A stretch of 64,000 nucleotides of DNA from Symbiodinium natans (GCA_905221605.1 CAJNDS010002325.1:124001-188000), one strand, 5' to 3'. Positions 22,722 through 35,153 are shown, counted from the first letter of the stretch. Notes: generated by a model from the letters alone, not told the origin. Program-made: numbers and translations.

Positions 22722-22840
22722 AAATAGGGGTTTACGAAAATAGGGGACCCCTTAAATAGACCCCTATATGGTAGGATTCCCTTACGGACCCCAATATACC
22801 CCAATAAGGTACCCCCTAATTTTGGAAGCCCCCACATGTC
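22722..22840. mobile_element. Palindromic dispersed repeat, family A (representative)
   Basis: About 95-115 bp with G-rich ends related to GGGGTTTCCGAAATTAGGGG and the complement at the other end, with GGTACC, TAGGATTCCC and GGGGTCC inside. Other copies: 1709-1860, 1855-1995 (degenerate tandem), 4021-4114, 17058-17150, 26168-26260, 30376-30450, 49941-50024, 59896-59997, 61916-61985. All lack coding capacity. I infer a non-autonomous transposable family. Confidence 0.6.
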
Positions 22841-23969
22841 TTGAGGTCGGAGGTCTCTGGGCCGGGCTCCAGGATTGTCAAGCAGAATCCCCAATGTCAT
22901 TACAAACTCGAGAGGTTGTCAAGCTGGTACCGCGGGTCATGATATTAGCTTATGTTGTTTTTGTAGTTTTTGTTATTATTATCATTGCTAGTTGTTACTA
23001 GTAAGATTAGTATGATTACTATGATTGGCGATTACTAGTGTGTTTGATACTCTTGTGTTTATTATTATTGCTATTCTATTCCAATATATATATATATATA
23101 TATATATGTAGGGACCATAAGGGGATAATCCTTCTAGTAATTCTTCCGACCCCTATTTCACCGTCCCGCAGCTGCCCCGGAGCCAAGCTGCGTCTGTGTG
23201 GAGCTGCACGGACTTCTCGGGATTCCACTTTCCCAGCTCCTCGACCTGCAAGCCGAATTTTGGGGGCTTAGGGTTTAGGGTTTAGGGTTTTGGGTTTAGG
23301 GTTTAGCGGGTTTCCGAACAGTCTGAGGGGACCCTTTATAAGGGATGCGATTACTGTATTCTACTTGGGGTAATACAAGGGGTACCCTCTGGTGCATTGG
23401 TCCACGATGTCCATGCCTTTTAAATGGCAAATCGGTGCATTTGCAGGCATTCTGTTTGGCATATGTCGAGAATCGAGACCTGGAAGCAGCAAGCAATGGA
23501 ATTCCAAGCAACACGCATCACATAACCCGCGAGCAAGGGGCTTCTAATCTCGACATCCTAGGATTGAATCTGCGCTTGCATAGAGACCGCCTACTAGAAG
23601 CAACTAAAAATGAACCTGCACCCTGTGAAACCCTGTGAAGGCCCAAGATTCTCGGCCTTGCTGCCCTCCGCCCTCCGCCCTCCGCCCCACCAAAATCCGC
23701 CCCCAGGCCCTCTTCCAGCCACCTCACCCACGACGCGGATGATCTCTCCCATCCTTAGCACACAATATGAAGGTTGGTAAGTTGGTAGCTTTTTAGAGGC
23801 CCAAGGCTTATGGTGCACAAGTGTTGACTTTGCATGCTGCGGCGCAATTAGGAGCTCAGGAGAGAATCTTGTATGCTATTATTTTACCACCCAGACTGTT
23901 TGTCAAAGTCCTTCAGGATGTCTGCAAATGCGAGTGCAAGCTGCGCGGTGTTTGTTTAAATGTATGCGT

Positions 23970-24135
23970 GCAAGCGGCGTGGGGGGGGGTGTGTGTGCGT
24001 GCGAGTGTGCGCGCGTGCGTGGGGTGCGTGGGTGCAGGGGGTGCGGGGGTGCAGGAGTGCCGGGGTGCGTGTCTGCGTGGCTGCGTGCGTGGGCAGGTGC
24101 GTGTGCGTGTGGCTGCGTGGCTGCGTGTGTGCGCA
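23970..24135 (+). repeat. GT-rich (TGCGTG) simple repeat
   Basis: Irregular GTGCGTG/GGGTGC repeats. Cys/Val-rich frames here are artefacts. Confidence 0.85.
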
Positions 24136-24186
24136 CTTTTATTGCGGTCTGGGTTCTGTAGGTAAACCCTAAACCCTGAACCCCAA

Positions 24187-24288
24187 GAGCCGGCTCACGC
24201 TCATTGCCGACGGGCCGCTGCGTCTCGGCGGAAACTCCGAAAACCAGCCCAAGCTGCAGCGGGATGTCGTGGGCACGGAAGAGTTTGT
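24187..24288 (+). CDS. Coding-like island between telomere-like arrays, unknown product
   Basis: Starts within a few bases of CCCTAAACCCTGAACCCC and runs to the TTTAGGG array at 24328. The frame reads SRLTLIADGPLRLGGNSENQ and PKLQRDVVGTEEFVV, with mostly G or C in third positions. The minus strand is open too, but its codon use is less regular. Confidence 0.4.
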
Positions 24289-24359
24289 GGTTTGTTTGGG
24301 CTTTGCCTTCCAATTCCTACAAACCTTCAGGGTTTAAGGTTTAGGGCTTAGGGTTACAA

Positions 24360-26160
24360 ACCTTAAGGGGAGTAGGAGATAGTGGATATCCAGCATTGGC
24401 CCAGCCTTGATGGTGCATGATGTCGGAAAATCTGGGACCCCCTTGTTCACAACTTTCGGGTCCACGGGGTCTGGCGAAACGGGTTCCGTTTTGGGGCGCG
24501 CGGGTCACCTGTGTGGCACTCGATGCGTAGGTGTAGGGTTGAAGGTTTGGAGTTTCGTGGTTCAGCAAGTCCCACGTTTCCTCCGGACCAATTATCAGTA
24601 TTACTCGTCAGAACCTCACATCCGACAAACCAAAGCTCACGGAGTGCTTGGAAGGCCCACGCGTGGTGCCTGGATCACGTCGGAAGAAGCCATGTCGCTG
24701 GATCGTAGCTTTGGGTCTTGACCCCGAGACCCAAACTCCACGAGCGCTAGAAGGTGCGAACCCCCGAAGCAGTCTATAGGGCGCTGCGTAGGTACGGATG
24801 CTGGCTTATGAGCACGTTGCTGAATGTTATCCAGGAACCCCGTTCAGCTCACCTCGAGCAAAGATGCTTCGGAGCCTGCGCCCGCATCAGCTAGGCTTTC
24901 GGCTTCCCCAAGTCCAAAAAGCCCTTGCAGCTGCAGTGCATCCTCTGCATCTCCTGAGCCCCATCCGACACTCGAAGCTTTCCAAGCTGATCCCAACGAC
25001 CCTGAGAGTTGCTTGGCCTCGAGCTGAAATATACAGCCGTTGGCTGGTTTGAGCTAGCTCGGTGTCCTGAACCCTGGTTCGAACTGCTTTCTGAAGGGGG
25101 TTAAAGTATACAGGGTGTGGCTGAGCAGGGTCCATTCGCGGTCAAAGGTGGGACGCGGGAGCATTGGGACTGCAGGCTCCTTGGGGTGATCTTTGCCCTG
25201 AAGCGGAGCCATCTCAACCCAAAAAATCTCCAGAGCTCCTCAAATCAGGTTCCTACGCTCCAAAACTCCGAAGGAAAGAGGTGCAGAGCATGCCATGTTT
25301 TCCGGCGAAAAAAGCTGCCTCCCACGTCTTTGCGGGGTGCAGAACCCGCCCCGCGCCATTGCACGTCAATGTCAGTGAAACAGCCATGGAGGTGTGGCCC
25401 CTGCGCCCTGCCCGAGCCCTGAAACTCAAGTTCAGGATCTGGAGCGTTTTTTATGCAGAGTGCTCAGCCCCAACCCACGAATTCAACCCAGAGATTTGAC
25501 ATCGAGACCCTTCGATTCCTCCAAAATTCGGGGTCCAGGACCTCTCGTAGCTGCAACTATAGCTACAGTATGGCTCATCACGAAGCAGTAAGGCCGTCAC
25601 CTCCATGATGCCTTCTGGGGGTGTCCATATGAGTTCCACATATCCGCTCCTCCACGCCAGAAACCTATCTGGGACCCTCATCTGGAATGACCCCAAGGTC
25701 ATTCCAAGCACGCTTTCAGTAGAGTTTCAGGTGAGTGGCTGGAGAAGTAGCGACATCCCACTGCACTCAGACGTGAGCCCGGATGAGAAACTTACGTTTC
25801 TTTCTCGGCTTGTGGAACATCTTACAATACATGCTTTAACTCTGATTTCCTAGGGTGTGGGCAACCCTCGGCAATGTGTACACCGACAGAACCCTCCCTG
25901 CGACAGTCCCTCTTCAGCGGACGGAAACGCGACGGTGATAGATACTTAGGGAGGTAAGCGTGTGGGGGACTATTGGGCCCGATGTTCCGCCTGGGAAGTA
26001 ACATTTAAGCCTAGCGACCATGTCACCACAGATGCTGACCATCTGACACACCGTGACACCGTCATGCTGGGGCTCGAAACTCAAATCTGCTAAGAGCCCA
26101 CCCGCACACACACACCCGCACGATCCAAAGCCCTGAAACCCTGAACGCACCAATATGGCC
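24360..26160. other. Unassigned sequence
   Basis: Overlapping open frames without domains. No repeat arrays except the family A copy that follows. Confidence 0.5.
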
Positions 26161-26373
26161 ATTCACCAACATAGGGGTACCCCTAATATGCTCACAAATA
26201 CTATAAATCTTCTGATAGGGACCCCAAAGTGTACCCCCTAATTTCGGAGACCCCCATATGGGCTTGAACCTGGTTTGGTTCAGGAGCTGGCGCCACAAAG
26301 CCCCCGGTGCCACTCAGAGGTCCGTCTTCATGACCTTGGTCCCCAAGGTGAAAGGGTCTCACGTGCAGCTCCC

Positions 26374-26729
26374 TAAACCCTAAACCCTAAACCCTAAACC
26401 CTAAACCCTAAACCCTAAACCCTAAACCCTAAACCCTAAACCCAATCTTCATTTTCTGTGCTGCAGAGCGGCATGCGCAAAAGAGCTTTGCGTCTAGCAT
26501 CAGTCTAGGTTAGTTGGAAGAGCGCAGGAGGCATTCTAGGGCATAAAGCCAGCGCCAAACTCTAAGCCTCTAAGTGATCAGGCTGAACGGGATCGAACGG
26601 ACTCCTGGGGCCACTGGAGGTTCAAGGATTACACATGGTTTAGGGTTTAGGGTTTAGGGTTTAGGGTTTAGGGTTTAGGGTTTAGGGTTTAGGGTTTAGG
26701 GTTTAGGGTTCAGGGTTTAGGGTTTGGTT
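26374..26729. repeat. Inverted pair of telomere-like arrays
   Basis: CCCTAAA at 26374-26443 and TTTAGGG at 26637-26729 enclose a 193-bp island with a possible micro-exon. Another CCCTAAA array follows at 26818-26863. Confidence 0.93.
26478..26519 (+). CDS. Possible micro-exon in a telomere-bracketed island
   Basis: A very good acceptor (CTTCATTTTCTGTGCTGCAG) and donor (CTAG|GTTAGT) enclose about 42 bp reading RHAQKSFASSISL. Coordinates are approximate to a few bases. Confidence 0.3.
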
Positions 26730-27669
26730 CCCCTTCTCTGAGGGTGATGGGCTTCCGACTGTCAGGAAGTCTTTCTCCGGGATGCTGACCGGCACTGGTG
26801 GCTCCTTCGAAAGCCCAAAACCCTAAACCCTAAACCCTAAACCCTAAACCCTAAACCCTAAACCACTGGTGGTTTGAGGCCCTCATCCCGCCAGCAAACG
26901 CGGAGCACCCGCCCTAAGCGCATGCTCAGAATGCAGGGTTTGAACCCCCCTCTCCCCCTGTTCGCTGCGCACGGGTAGAGCGAGCAGACAGTTCAAGCTT
27001 CCGGGGTTAAGGTGGGGATTCGGGGTTTTAGATTGCCCCTGTTTGGTTTGGGTCTGTAGCTAGGGTTCAGGGCTTTTGGCTTAGGGTAGAGAGGTGCTCA
27101 AAAGCAACATGAAACCATGGAGCCCCACGTTCCAGTAGTTTAGGAATGCCTTGGATTGGCCGCTTCGGGCTCAGTAGTCTGGGGACCTGGGAGCGTCCCT
27201 AAACCCTAAACCCTACACCCCCGGAAGCTCCTGGACCTTTTCACCCTGTCGCTTCTTCTTTGCGTGCTTCTGCAGCTTGTCCTTTCAGAGAGGCTGTGCA
27301 CGCAAACAGCTGGTCGGGAAGGCAATGGCGCCAAGTCTTCCAGGAACCCCACACAAATTTGCACAAATTTGGGAACTCACAGGGCGCCGTGGCTTATATT
27401 GGGAACTGAATGCCCGCGTGCAGTGAAGTGGACATGGGAGAAGTCCCGCGGAAGAAGCTTGCTGTTTCACGAGATTGGGTTTTGGCTCAGACCGAAGTCA
27501 AAGGCGGTGCTGTGACGTGTCGAGCCTGGTACTCGGTGTTGAACATCTTCACCATGTCCTTCACGGGGGCAAGCATTCTTGAGGCTTCCGGGCTCTGCAA
27601 TCTGAAGCTAAAATGGATCATTCACCATGTCCCTGCCAAAAAGCCCTGCCCTAAAGCACGACAAAGTGT

Positions 27670-27722
27670 CACGCTTGCTTGCTTGCGTGCGTGCCTGCCC
27701 GCCTGCCTGCTTGCTTGCTTCA
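27670..27722 (+). repeat. TTGC/CTGC tetranucleotide tract
   Basis: GCTTGCTTGCGTGCGTGCCT-type units. Confidence 0.85.
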
Positions 27723-27899
27723 CGACCATGACCGACGACGACGGCAAACGCCAACAACCACAAACACCAGGCGCAACAACCACAACCCGGCACAGTCGCC
27801 CTGACAACAACCGCAGCAACAAGAACCGAAAACAATGTTAACAGCAGGACGCGCAAGGGCAAACAAGCACACGGGCAACGCCGCGCTTCACAAGCTTGT

Positions 27900-27961
27900 T
27901 GGTCTGACGGCATGTCCTTGATCTCAGACTTCGGGATGCTTTCACCAAGCATGGTAGCCAC
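27900..27961 (-). CDS. EF-hand protein exon (inter-EF linker helix)
   Basis: Starts after CCAAACCAG|GTG in phase 0 and reads VATMLGESIPKSEIKDMPSD. This resembles the calmodulin-type linker (x-x-x-LG-x-x-x-x-x-x-E-I-x-x-M) between two EF-hands. The donor is uncertain (a GC near 27909 or a GT beyond it). The next EF-hand should lie further left; a coding-like stretch near 27.54-27.60 kb (LAPVKDMVKMFNTEYQ) is one candidate. Confidence 0.5.
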
Positions 27962-28144
27962 CTGGTTTGGCAGGGCGGGTTGGGATTCGGGGTTTGAGGC
28001 AGGGGCTCAGGGTTCAGTCGGAATCTTGGGTGCAGAGCTGCAGCGAAAAGGTGCAAGCATTTGGGGTCCGGCTCTCATGAGTTCAGAGCCGGAATCCCCC
28101 CCTCACGAGGTGTAAGGGACCAGAATTACAACGTCACATCGCGC

Positions 28145-28204
28145 CTCATGCAACTCGTCCACGTCCAAAGCACCGTCACCGTTCTTGTCCATGCGACGGA
28201 AGAC
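28145..28204 (-). CDS. EF-hand exon with canonical calcium-binding loop
   Basis: Twenty codons, VFRRMDKNGDGALDVDELHE, after ATATGAG|GTC. The loop D-K-N-G-D-G-A-L-D-V-D-E has ligands at positions 1, 3, 5, 9 and 12. If the exon ends at GAG|GCGCGA (a GC donor) and joins the exon at 27961, the exiting helix reads DELHE-VATMLGESIPKSEI, as expected for an EF-hand pair. The next GT gives a four-codon longer version that fits less well. Confidence 0.65.
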
Positions 28205-28540
28205 CTCATATCAGCTCTGGATGCACGGATGCCCCACTTTAAAGAAGTGAACACTTCGCCCACAGGAGGCCCCTTCTACAGATTGAGAACATACGATCCC
28301 TGGAGGAGCATCGCCCAGGACTCAGCTCGGCGAGTCCTCGGTTCTCAACCCCTCGACCCTGGACCCCTGGGCTGATCCAAGTCAAAACACCCTAGGCTCC
28401 GAAACCCGTGAAGAGAACAGCCCAATCCCAAAAGCTAGACCAGCGAAACCTCCCAAAAGCTACCAAACCCTAAACCCTAAACCCTAAACCCTAAAACCAG
28501 CCTACACTCCCTGCAAAGCCTGGCTTCTGGGGAGTCCCAC

Positions 28541-28622
28541 AGACCTCATCTCCTCCTCAGGGTCCTCCTTCTCAAACTTCTGGGACAGGAGCTGGTAGAA
28601 CTCCTGCCCATCTTCAGGGTTC
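28541..28622 (-). CDS. EF-hand protein exon (charged helix before the calcium loop)
   Basis: One base plus 27 codons; NPEDGQEFYQLLSQKFEKED and then PEEEMRS. The acceptor TAATAG|G sits directly at the end of a telomere-like array (28627-28740) and the donor is TCT|GTGGGA. Joined to the next exon it gives EEEMRS-VFRRMDKNGDG, a normal entering helix and loop of an EF-hand, which supports the strand and the junction. The opposite strand reads as a leucine-rich shadow. Confidence 0.6.
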
Positions 28623-28626
28623 CTAT

Positions 28627-28740
28627 TAGGGGTTTAGAGTTCAGGGTTCAGGGTTTAGGGTTTAGGGTTTAGGGTTTAGGGTTTAGGGTTTAGGGTTTAG
28701 GGTTTAGGGTTTAGGGTTTAGGGTTTAGGGTCCCTTAGGG
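28627..28740 (+). repeat. TTTAGGG array abutting an acceptor
   Basis: About 15 units. Read on the minus strand it is CCCTAAA and ends in CCCCTAATAG| at the start of the exon at 28622. Confidence 0.95.
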
Positions 28741-30844
28741 TTTGCGAGTGCACCCCCCCTGCTCCCCCCCTGTGTTATGGCGCAGTTCCTTGTTCCGCTT
28801 CCTCGGTTTTTCGGGTTTAGGTTCGGGGTGTGTTGATTAAGGTTCTGGGTTTATATATGTTGAGGGTCTTGGCTCAGGGTTTAGGGTTTAAGGTGTGTAG
28901 GACCTGGGGTCAGGTCAAGGGTACAGGCAGCCGGGGACAGGGGAGGGCAGAACATCGAGAACCGCCACCGTGTATGGTCAGGATGTCAGGCAGCAAATCC
29001 GGAGTAGCACGGCTCCCGGTCTGACAGTTGCTGCTTTAAGGTTTCGACACAGGGCTTCCGCAATCAAACCTCACAGAACTGCAGAACGCTCTGCTGCCTT
29101 TCACAGGGCACATAGGCAAATCTTTCAAGCAGCTCGAACCCAAATCCGGCATTTAAGCCCTAAGCTGCGCACCATTCCGCATCCCGAAACCAAGGAACGA
29201 GTAAGGGCAACGTTCTCTCCTTCTGAAAGACCAAGGCCAAGAGAATCCCCAAGCCCACCCTCAGAAACGCTTAAACCGTACTCCTGAAACACATAAGCCT
29301 CCCCGTAGAGCCGCCAACCTGAAACCCAACTCCCCGGTCTCCTTGCTACCTTGGAATGCCCTTTTTTGACAGCGGCTCAGAGCCCTGACACCTCCTTAAA
29401 ACCCTAAACCCTAAACCCTAAACACTAAACCCTAAACCCCTAAACCCGTCTCCTGCGGTGAGATCATGTAGTCCAGGTCCTGGCCACCAAAGGGTCGAAG
29501 GGCTTTTAGGCTCAGGGTCGATGGTGGCTTTCAGGCAGTCCGCGCCCACGAACAGTCCGACCGGCATTTCTCTTCATTACCAATACAGACTTCGAAGGAT
29601 TTTAAAACAGAAGTGTTTGGCGTTCGCTAACTTCTTCGTTTGCTTAGATACGTGATCGATTTCCTGCTGGCGATTTTCTCGCTTATGGTATCTTAGCATT
29701 CCGGAACTTTGGCATGAACGCAAAGCAGAAACTGCTAACAGCCTGGGCTGGCATGTAACCGCGCTGGAGGTGACAAAATCGACCCCAAGAAATTGCAAAG
29801 ATACAGATGGGCGGCAATTCTTCTCTTAGCATGCAAATCCCCCATCCCAGGTTGAATGGCCTTGTCGACGTTGGACATGATTCTTGAGATGGCACCTTCA
29901 AGGAATCGCGATTGACAACCCGCAGGTTCACCAACCTAACCGACAGTCTGAGCTGTTGGGCCAGGATCGGATGAAGAAAAACACCCAAATTAAAGTGTTC
30001 ACGCAATCCCAATCAACCTGAACACCGACAGTCTGTCGTTAAAGCCACTCTGCCTGCGACCTTACACGCTTTGCAAGGACACAAAGTCATGGCTTGAGCC
30101 ACGAAAGAAGCATGCACGTGAGCAAATCAAGGAAGGACACTCTCAGCGACACCAACCAAAACTGTAGGGAGCAGTATGTAGTGTCTGTCGTGGGAGATGG
30201 GTGCTGCCAATATAGCTGCGATGTGCGAGGCTGCGTTTGATGATGCGTACTGTGCATGGGTCCAAGAAGGAGAAGCGGTCGTTTGGATACTTCGTAGCAT
30301 TTGTAAGGCTTGTGTAGGTCGGTCTCTTGCAGCGCAATGATCGCCGCTGTCATGCGGTTGCATCTATCATCCAAACGGGGCTTCCGAAATTGGGGGTACC
30401 TTATTGGGGTCCTTATATTAGGAGAATCCTACTATTTGGGGATATAGGCCCGAGCATGAAGACACTGCGCCCTAGCCTATCGAGCTGACCTCCAACTGCT
30501 CTCCGAGGCACTGTCAAGGAAACTGGCCTCCACGTTGAAGAGCTTGAACATGCCTTTAAGCTCCTGCGGGTTTAGGACTTAGGGTTTAGGGTTTAGGGTT
30601 TAGGGTTTAGGGTTTAGGGCCAGGTTGTCAAGTTGGCTACGCCTTGCAAAGCGTCACTTCCTTGAGTGAGCCCTGGCAGGTACTGACCAAGCAAATGCGA
30701 AGTCGCGGATGATCCCGCACACGATACGAACAGATAGAAAGATGAGAGGGTAGGCTTCAGTTTTCATCTTGCCTAGGACTGCTAGGCAGGACGACTACGG
30801 CCTGCATGACGAGAGACAGCAACAGACCCTCCGAACAGTCTCTC

Positions 30845-30959
30845 CCTAAACCCTAAACCACCCTAAACCCTAAACCCTAAACCCTAACCGTAACCCCTAA
30901 ACCCTAAACCCTAAACCCTAAACCCTAAACCCTAAACCCTAAACCCTAAACCCTAAACC
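30845..30959 (-). repeat. CCCTAAA array
   Basis: About 15 units with variants at the left. A degenerate array with CCCGAAA variants lies at 31323-31406. The EF-hand exon at 31152 is between them. Confidence 0.95.
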
Positions 30960-31151
30960 GCGGAGCCTCGTTTCTGGGATCCCTCGTGCTAACCCAGGGA
31001 TGAGCCACCGGCGCAGAGCAAACAGGTGCAGGATGGGCATGCAACAACGGCCAACGTGCCACAAGTAGAAGCAGCTTCGCTCGTCGGCCTGAACCCTTAA
31101 GGGACTCCTGAGCCATGCAGTGACGAACCCAGCAACACCGTGGCAGCAGAC

Positions 31152-31205
31152 CTCGATGTCGACCTGGCCAGAGTTGTCTTTGTCGACGATGCTGAAAACC
31201 TTGTC
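31152..31205 (-). CDS. EF-hand exon
   Basis: Eighteen codons, DKVFSIVDKDNSGQVDIE, between CTTCTGCCAG|GAC and GAG|GTCTGC. It supplies loop positions 1, 3, 5, 6 and 9 of a calcium-binding EF-hand; the position-12 glutamate would have to come from the next exon. The style (F-x-x-x-D-x-D-x-SG-x-VDIE) is common in alveolate calcium-regulated channels and kinases. It lies upstream, on the minus strand, of the EF-hand exons at 27.9-28.6 kb and may be the same gene. Confidence 0.55.
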
Positions 31206-31502
31206 CTGGCAGAAGAAGGGAGTAAAGGTCGTATAGGTTGCAGGGTTTGGGCGGTTGGGTTTGGGAATATTTTGGGTGAGTGTCGAAGCACGGCAGGGGG
31301 CAGTCAGCTAGGTGGCAACCCACCCTGAACCCGAAACCCTAGACCCTGAATCCTGAACCCTAAACCCGAAACCCTAAACCCTAAACAACCCTAAACCCGA
31401 AACCCTCTACTACAATCTTCAGCCCGTGCGATCCCAGCCCCGAGCTTTGAAGATCGGGTTGCTGCAGGGTTGCTCTTTGCGAGGAGCTGTATTTCAAGCC
31501 TC

Positions 31503-31626
31503 AATATAGGGGATAGGATTCGGGGGACCCTTGGGGATATAGACCCTCTGAATAAGGCCCCTGTTTAAGAGAACCAGAAGAGGGTTAAGAAGGGGTTCCC
31601 TTTTAAGGGTCCCCCTTATCCTACCT
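31503..31626. mobile_element. Hairpin repeat, single copy in window
   Basis: The arms GGATAGGATTCGGGGGACCC and AAGGGTCCCCCTTATCCTA are complementary apart from a few bases. The composition resembles families A and B. Comparable but weaker structures lie at 18717-18820 and 23328-23402. Confidence 0.4.
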
Positions 31627-32238
31627 AGGATTCAAGAGATGCCACGAGCTCAAGCCTGTGTCACGGTCATGGCTCCACTCCAGGCATCAGGGCTTCCACT
31701 TAAGACACTGCCTAATGGTTTGCGCCACGACTTCGCTTGCGAAGATGGTACGAAATCCTTGTAGCATCCTGGCATTCAACTTTCCAAGTGTGTTGCAGAA
31801 GCCTTTAATCCCCAAAGCCCTGCAAGAACGCTCAATCACGCCGGCAGCACAATCAAACGCCGCTCCTGCGCATGTGCGTTCTCGCGGTCTCTGGTGCCGC
31901 CACACTTTGGGTTAAGGGCTTTAAGTCAGGGCGATAGGCTTTTAATGCTTGCAATGCTCAAGCAACCGTCAAACGTCTAATCTCCAAGACCCAAACAAAA
32001 CAATGGAAGGGCATATGCCGGATCCGTGTGCGCTGTGTGCTTCTTAGCTGCAGCACAGACTTGGGGAGGGTCGTGCAGAGGGTGCAGCATCATCGTGTTC
32101 TTGGCTACTTGGTCCCTGCGTGCAGGGGACGTAGATCGCGGCATGTAGGTATTTCCCTAAACCCTAAACCCCAAACCCTAAACCAGGCTTGAAGACAGGC
32201 CAGGCATGATCGACGGGCATATTTGCTGCTTGCAAGCC

Positions 32239-32590
32239 CTAGCGAGGGCGCGGGAGCAGGGGCGAGAAAAGAAGGGGGAAGTGCTTGTGCCAGTATATCA
32301 AGTATCCCGTCTTCATGGCTGGTCCAGGCCCTTCCCAGCTGCTCTGAGAAGGACGAAGCAGCTTTTCGTGCGGAATACCACTGCTGACCACTTCCCAACC
32401 GAGCAGTGCCCCCCACGTCTCCTCAGCAAGTACGCCACCCTGCGTGGCATTGAAGATCTGCGTTTGCCTTAGGGCTGCGAGATTCATGATCGACCAGCCA
32501 TAGCTGATTGTGGCACCGGCTCCAGTTGCGGGTTCAGGGTCCAATTTTGTCGTGGCAATTGCTTGCCAGTCACGTAGCCTTTGAAGCCTG
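32239..32590 (-). CDS. Coding-like segment, unknown product
   Basis: Open minus-strand frame of about 115 residues after CTTCAAAG|GC with exon-like codon use; it includes KLDPEPATGAGATISYGWSI and later EETWGALLGWEVVSSG. No domain is recognised. The stretch to its right (32700-32870, minus) also has a coding-like frame with a donor (GGGAAA|GTCGTC) and may be an earlier exon of the same gene. Confidence 0.4.
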
Positions 32591-33055
32591 GATTTGCAGA
32601 TTCGCATTAGCAGGCAGCTAGTGGAGTGGGAAACGCACTCCAGGGACGCTGTGCGCAGGCACAGCGACCCGCTTTGTACGGGCACCAGCAATCAAACTGT
32701 TCAGGTGCAGACGACTTTCCCAACCATAAAGATGCAAACTGCCCTCAAAGCTTCTGCGCTCTGAGCGCATGGCCGGCCGCTGCCAATGTTTGACAGGTCC
32801 GTGGTGAAGGACACCCCTGCTGACGCCTTCATGCATGCGTGAACCAGGCAATGAAAGGGCCCGGGCACCGTATCGCCAGACCAGCGCTGGGATTCTACTG
32901 ACTGGCCATGCTGAAGCTACACTTGACCGGATATGCAAGGAAGCTAGAAAATTCTCTAAAGCGAAGCCTTTGTGAAGTGCATCCCAAACGAAGGAACCTG
33001 TAACCCTAAACCCTAAACCCTAAACCCTAAACCCTAAACCCTAAACCCTAAACCA

Positions 33056-33130
33056 GACTTCATGACAGCATACACGGCTGGCGAGGATGACGGAGAATAC
33101 CGAGAGCTTTTGTTCAGGCAGCCTCTTACA
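33056..33130 (+). CDS. Possible exon in a telomere-bracketed island
   Basis: The acceptor CCCTAAACCAG|AC is formed by the last unit of the CCCTAAA array. The frame reads FMTAYTAGEDDGEYRELLFR and the TTTAGGG array starts at 33139. The minus strand is also open, so the strand is uncertain. Confidence 0.3.
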
Positions 33131-35153
33131 TCGCCATAGGGTTTAGGGTTCAGGGTTTGGGGTTTAGGGTTTAGGGACCCAACTGACCCAAATATCATGC
33201 CCCTCCGAGTTCGTCGCGCGCCTGCTGTTTTTGCATCGCCATCTTTCCTCGAGGGCAGAGTAGACCTTTCTCCTACCCTGCCAAGTCTCGAGCCACAAAG
33301 AACTGGCAGCAGGCATTCACGGGCGGCAACTAACAGCAACTTCCCATGATATGCGCTTGGCTGCACACTGGTTGATGAGTCTACCGACGTGTATGGCAAG
33401 GGTCAAACTTGTAAAGACCAAGACATGGAACCCGAAACCTAAGAGCGTCTGGAGAACCACTTCACTCAACTAGCATCATACAAGTTGCAAGCAACATGTC
33501 AAACTCGGAAGTGGTGAACTGCCTGAGTGATCCTGACCAAGTGCGCACGGCAAGCCGTTTGCATGAAAGCTCTTCTGGCCCAGTCTAGGTCTTTGCGGAT
33601 GGAAGAGAGAGAGCAGAAGAGGACCCAAACACACCCCTGAAGCTTTAAATTTTAATTCTCACTGCGTTCACTTTGTTACGTGGACAACGCGGCTTGCCGC
33701 ATCAGGTCCAGATTCCAGCACGCTCTCCATCCTAGGTCCTAAACCTCTCAGGGGCCATGCCGGGCCTGCCAAGACCTAGTTCAGGGTTTAGGGTTTAGGG
33801 TTTAGGGTTTAGGGTTTAGGGTTTAGGGTTTAGGGTTTAGGGTTTAGGGTTTACGGTTCCCCATCTGCCATGAACATGAACATAAACACCATAAGGCCCT
33901 TCGGCCTGAACCCTGACTCAGGCACTTACACTTTGCTTGAGCAACCATGTCAGTTTAAGTTCAGAAATCTTTCAAAACACTTCCCAGAATCCTGGGCTTG
34001 GCAAGTGTGGCGCGGACTCCTAAGGTGTCAGAGCTTCAGAGTTTTAGGGTTCGAGGAAGTGTGTGTGTGTGGTTTTGGTGTCCAGAACTTTTCGGGTATT
34101 GGGACGTCTAGTTAGCAACAGCAATTAGATACCCAAATCACTTTGATCTAACCCCATAAGAGGTTCCTCTGGAGGGCATGTTGGTTTGAGGGGCATGTGA
34201 GCCCATCATGACAGCCTAGCCTCTTGGGCCATGTTCTGACCCCGACCGACTCCCTGGTTGCAGTTCTCTACAGTGCAACAGCATGCTGCGACTTCGGTGC
34301 AAGGGAAGGGCCCCTACGGTCAAACAACGCATCGCAACTCGGCATCCGCGGTGGCTTGCCCCTCCTCACTCGACGTCACGCCTTGCAAACAGCCCAATGT
34401 CTACTGCCTTCGGGCTTCTGGGGTTCAGGTTCAGGAATTTAAGGCTTCGAGTTCCTCCAGCAAACGTCATGAATGGCGGCATTCCCTTTTCACAACCAAG
34501 TTGGGGCGTTGCGTTTGGGGGATCATGTTCTTCAGAATTCAAGATTTCCTCCTGGGGCCGTCCTTCCGGCCGAGACTTATCGGATGTTGTCACTACAGAT
34601 GTGGCACACTCACACACACACACACCCCACTATGAGTGCCAATGGCTTCACCCGAGGAACTGCGGTCTGGCTGGTAGCGGGCCACATGAGGACACACGAC
34701 CATCGTGCTGAACTCTTCCGCGAGGGGACGCCGGACGTTGTGAGGACGGGTGCGCTGGAAGAGTCTTGCTGGATGCCTTTCCGTACGGTGATGGGAACCT
34801 GTAAAAGCGCGCTTGCGGGCTTCGCAAGCGGGAGGGGCCGCTATTCATCCAGCCATGCATCCAGCATACCCTTAGCAAAGCATTCACAAGGCTTTTCTTC
34901 ACGTACAGATTATCGGGTCTAGGTTACCTCACATGCATTATAGAGAGCTTCTGAACTGGGCTCTTCCCAGGGTCTACAGGCCGCCCAATACAACAGGGGT
35001 ATCCGTGCTTTCTTTTCGTGTCACTCACAAACCCTTGGTGACACCTCCGCTACAGTTCTACGGCCAAGCCCTAAACCCTAAACCCTAAACCCTAAACCCT
35101 AAACCCTAGACCCTAGACCCTAAACCCTAAACCCTAAACCCTAAACCGTAAAC

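Noticed and set aside
27410-27841. 143-codon plus frame
   Set aside because: It crosses a TTGC tetranucleotide tract and shows no domain; the minus-strand EF-hand exons nearby give a better explanation for coding signal.
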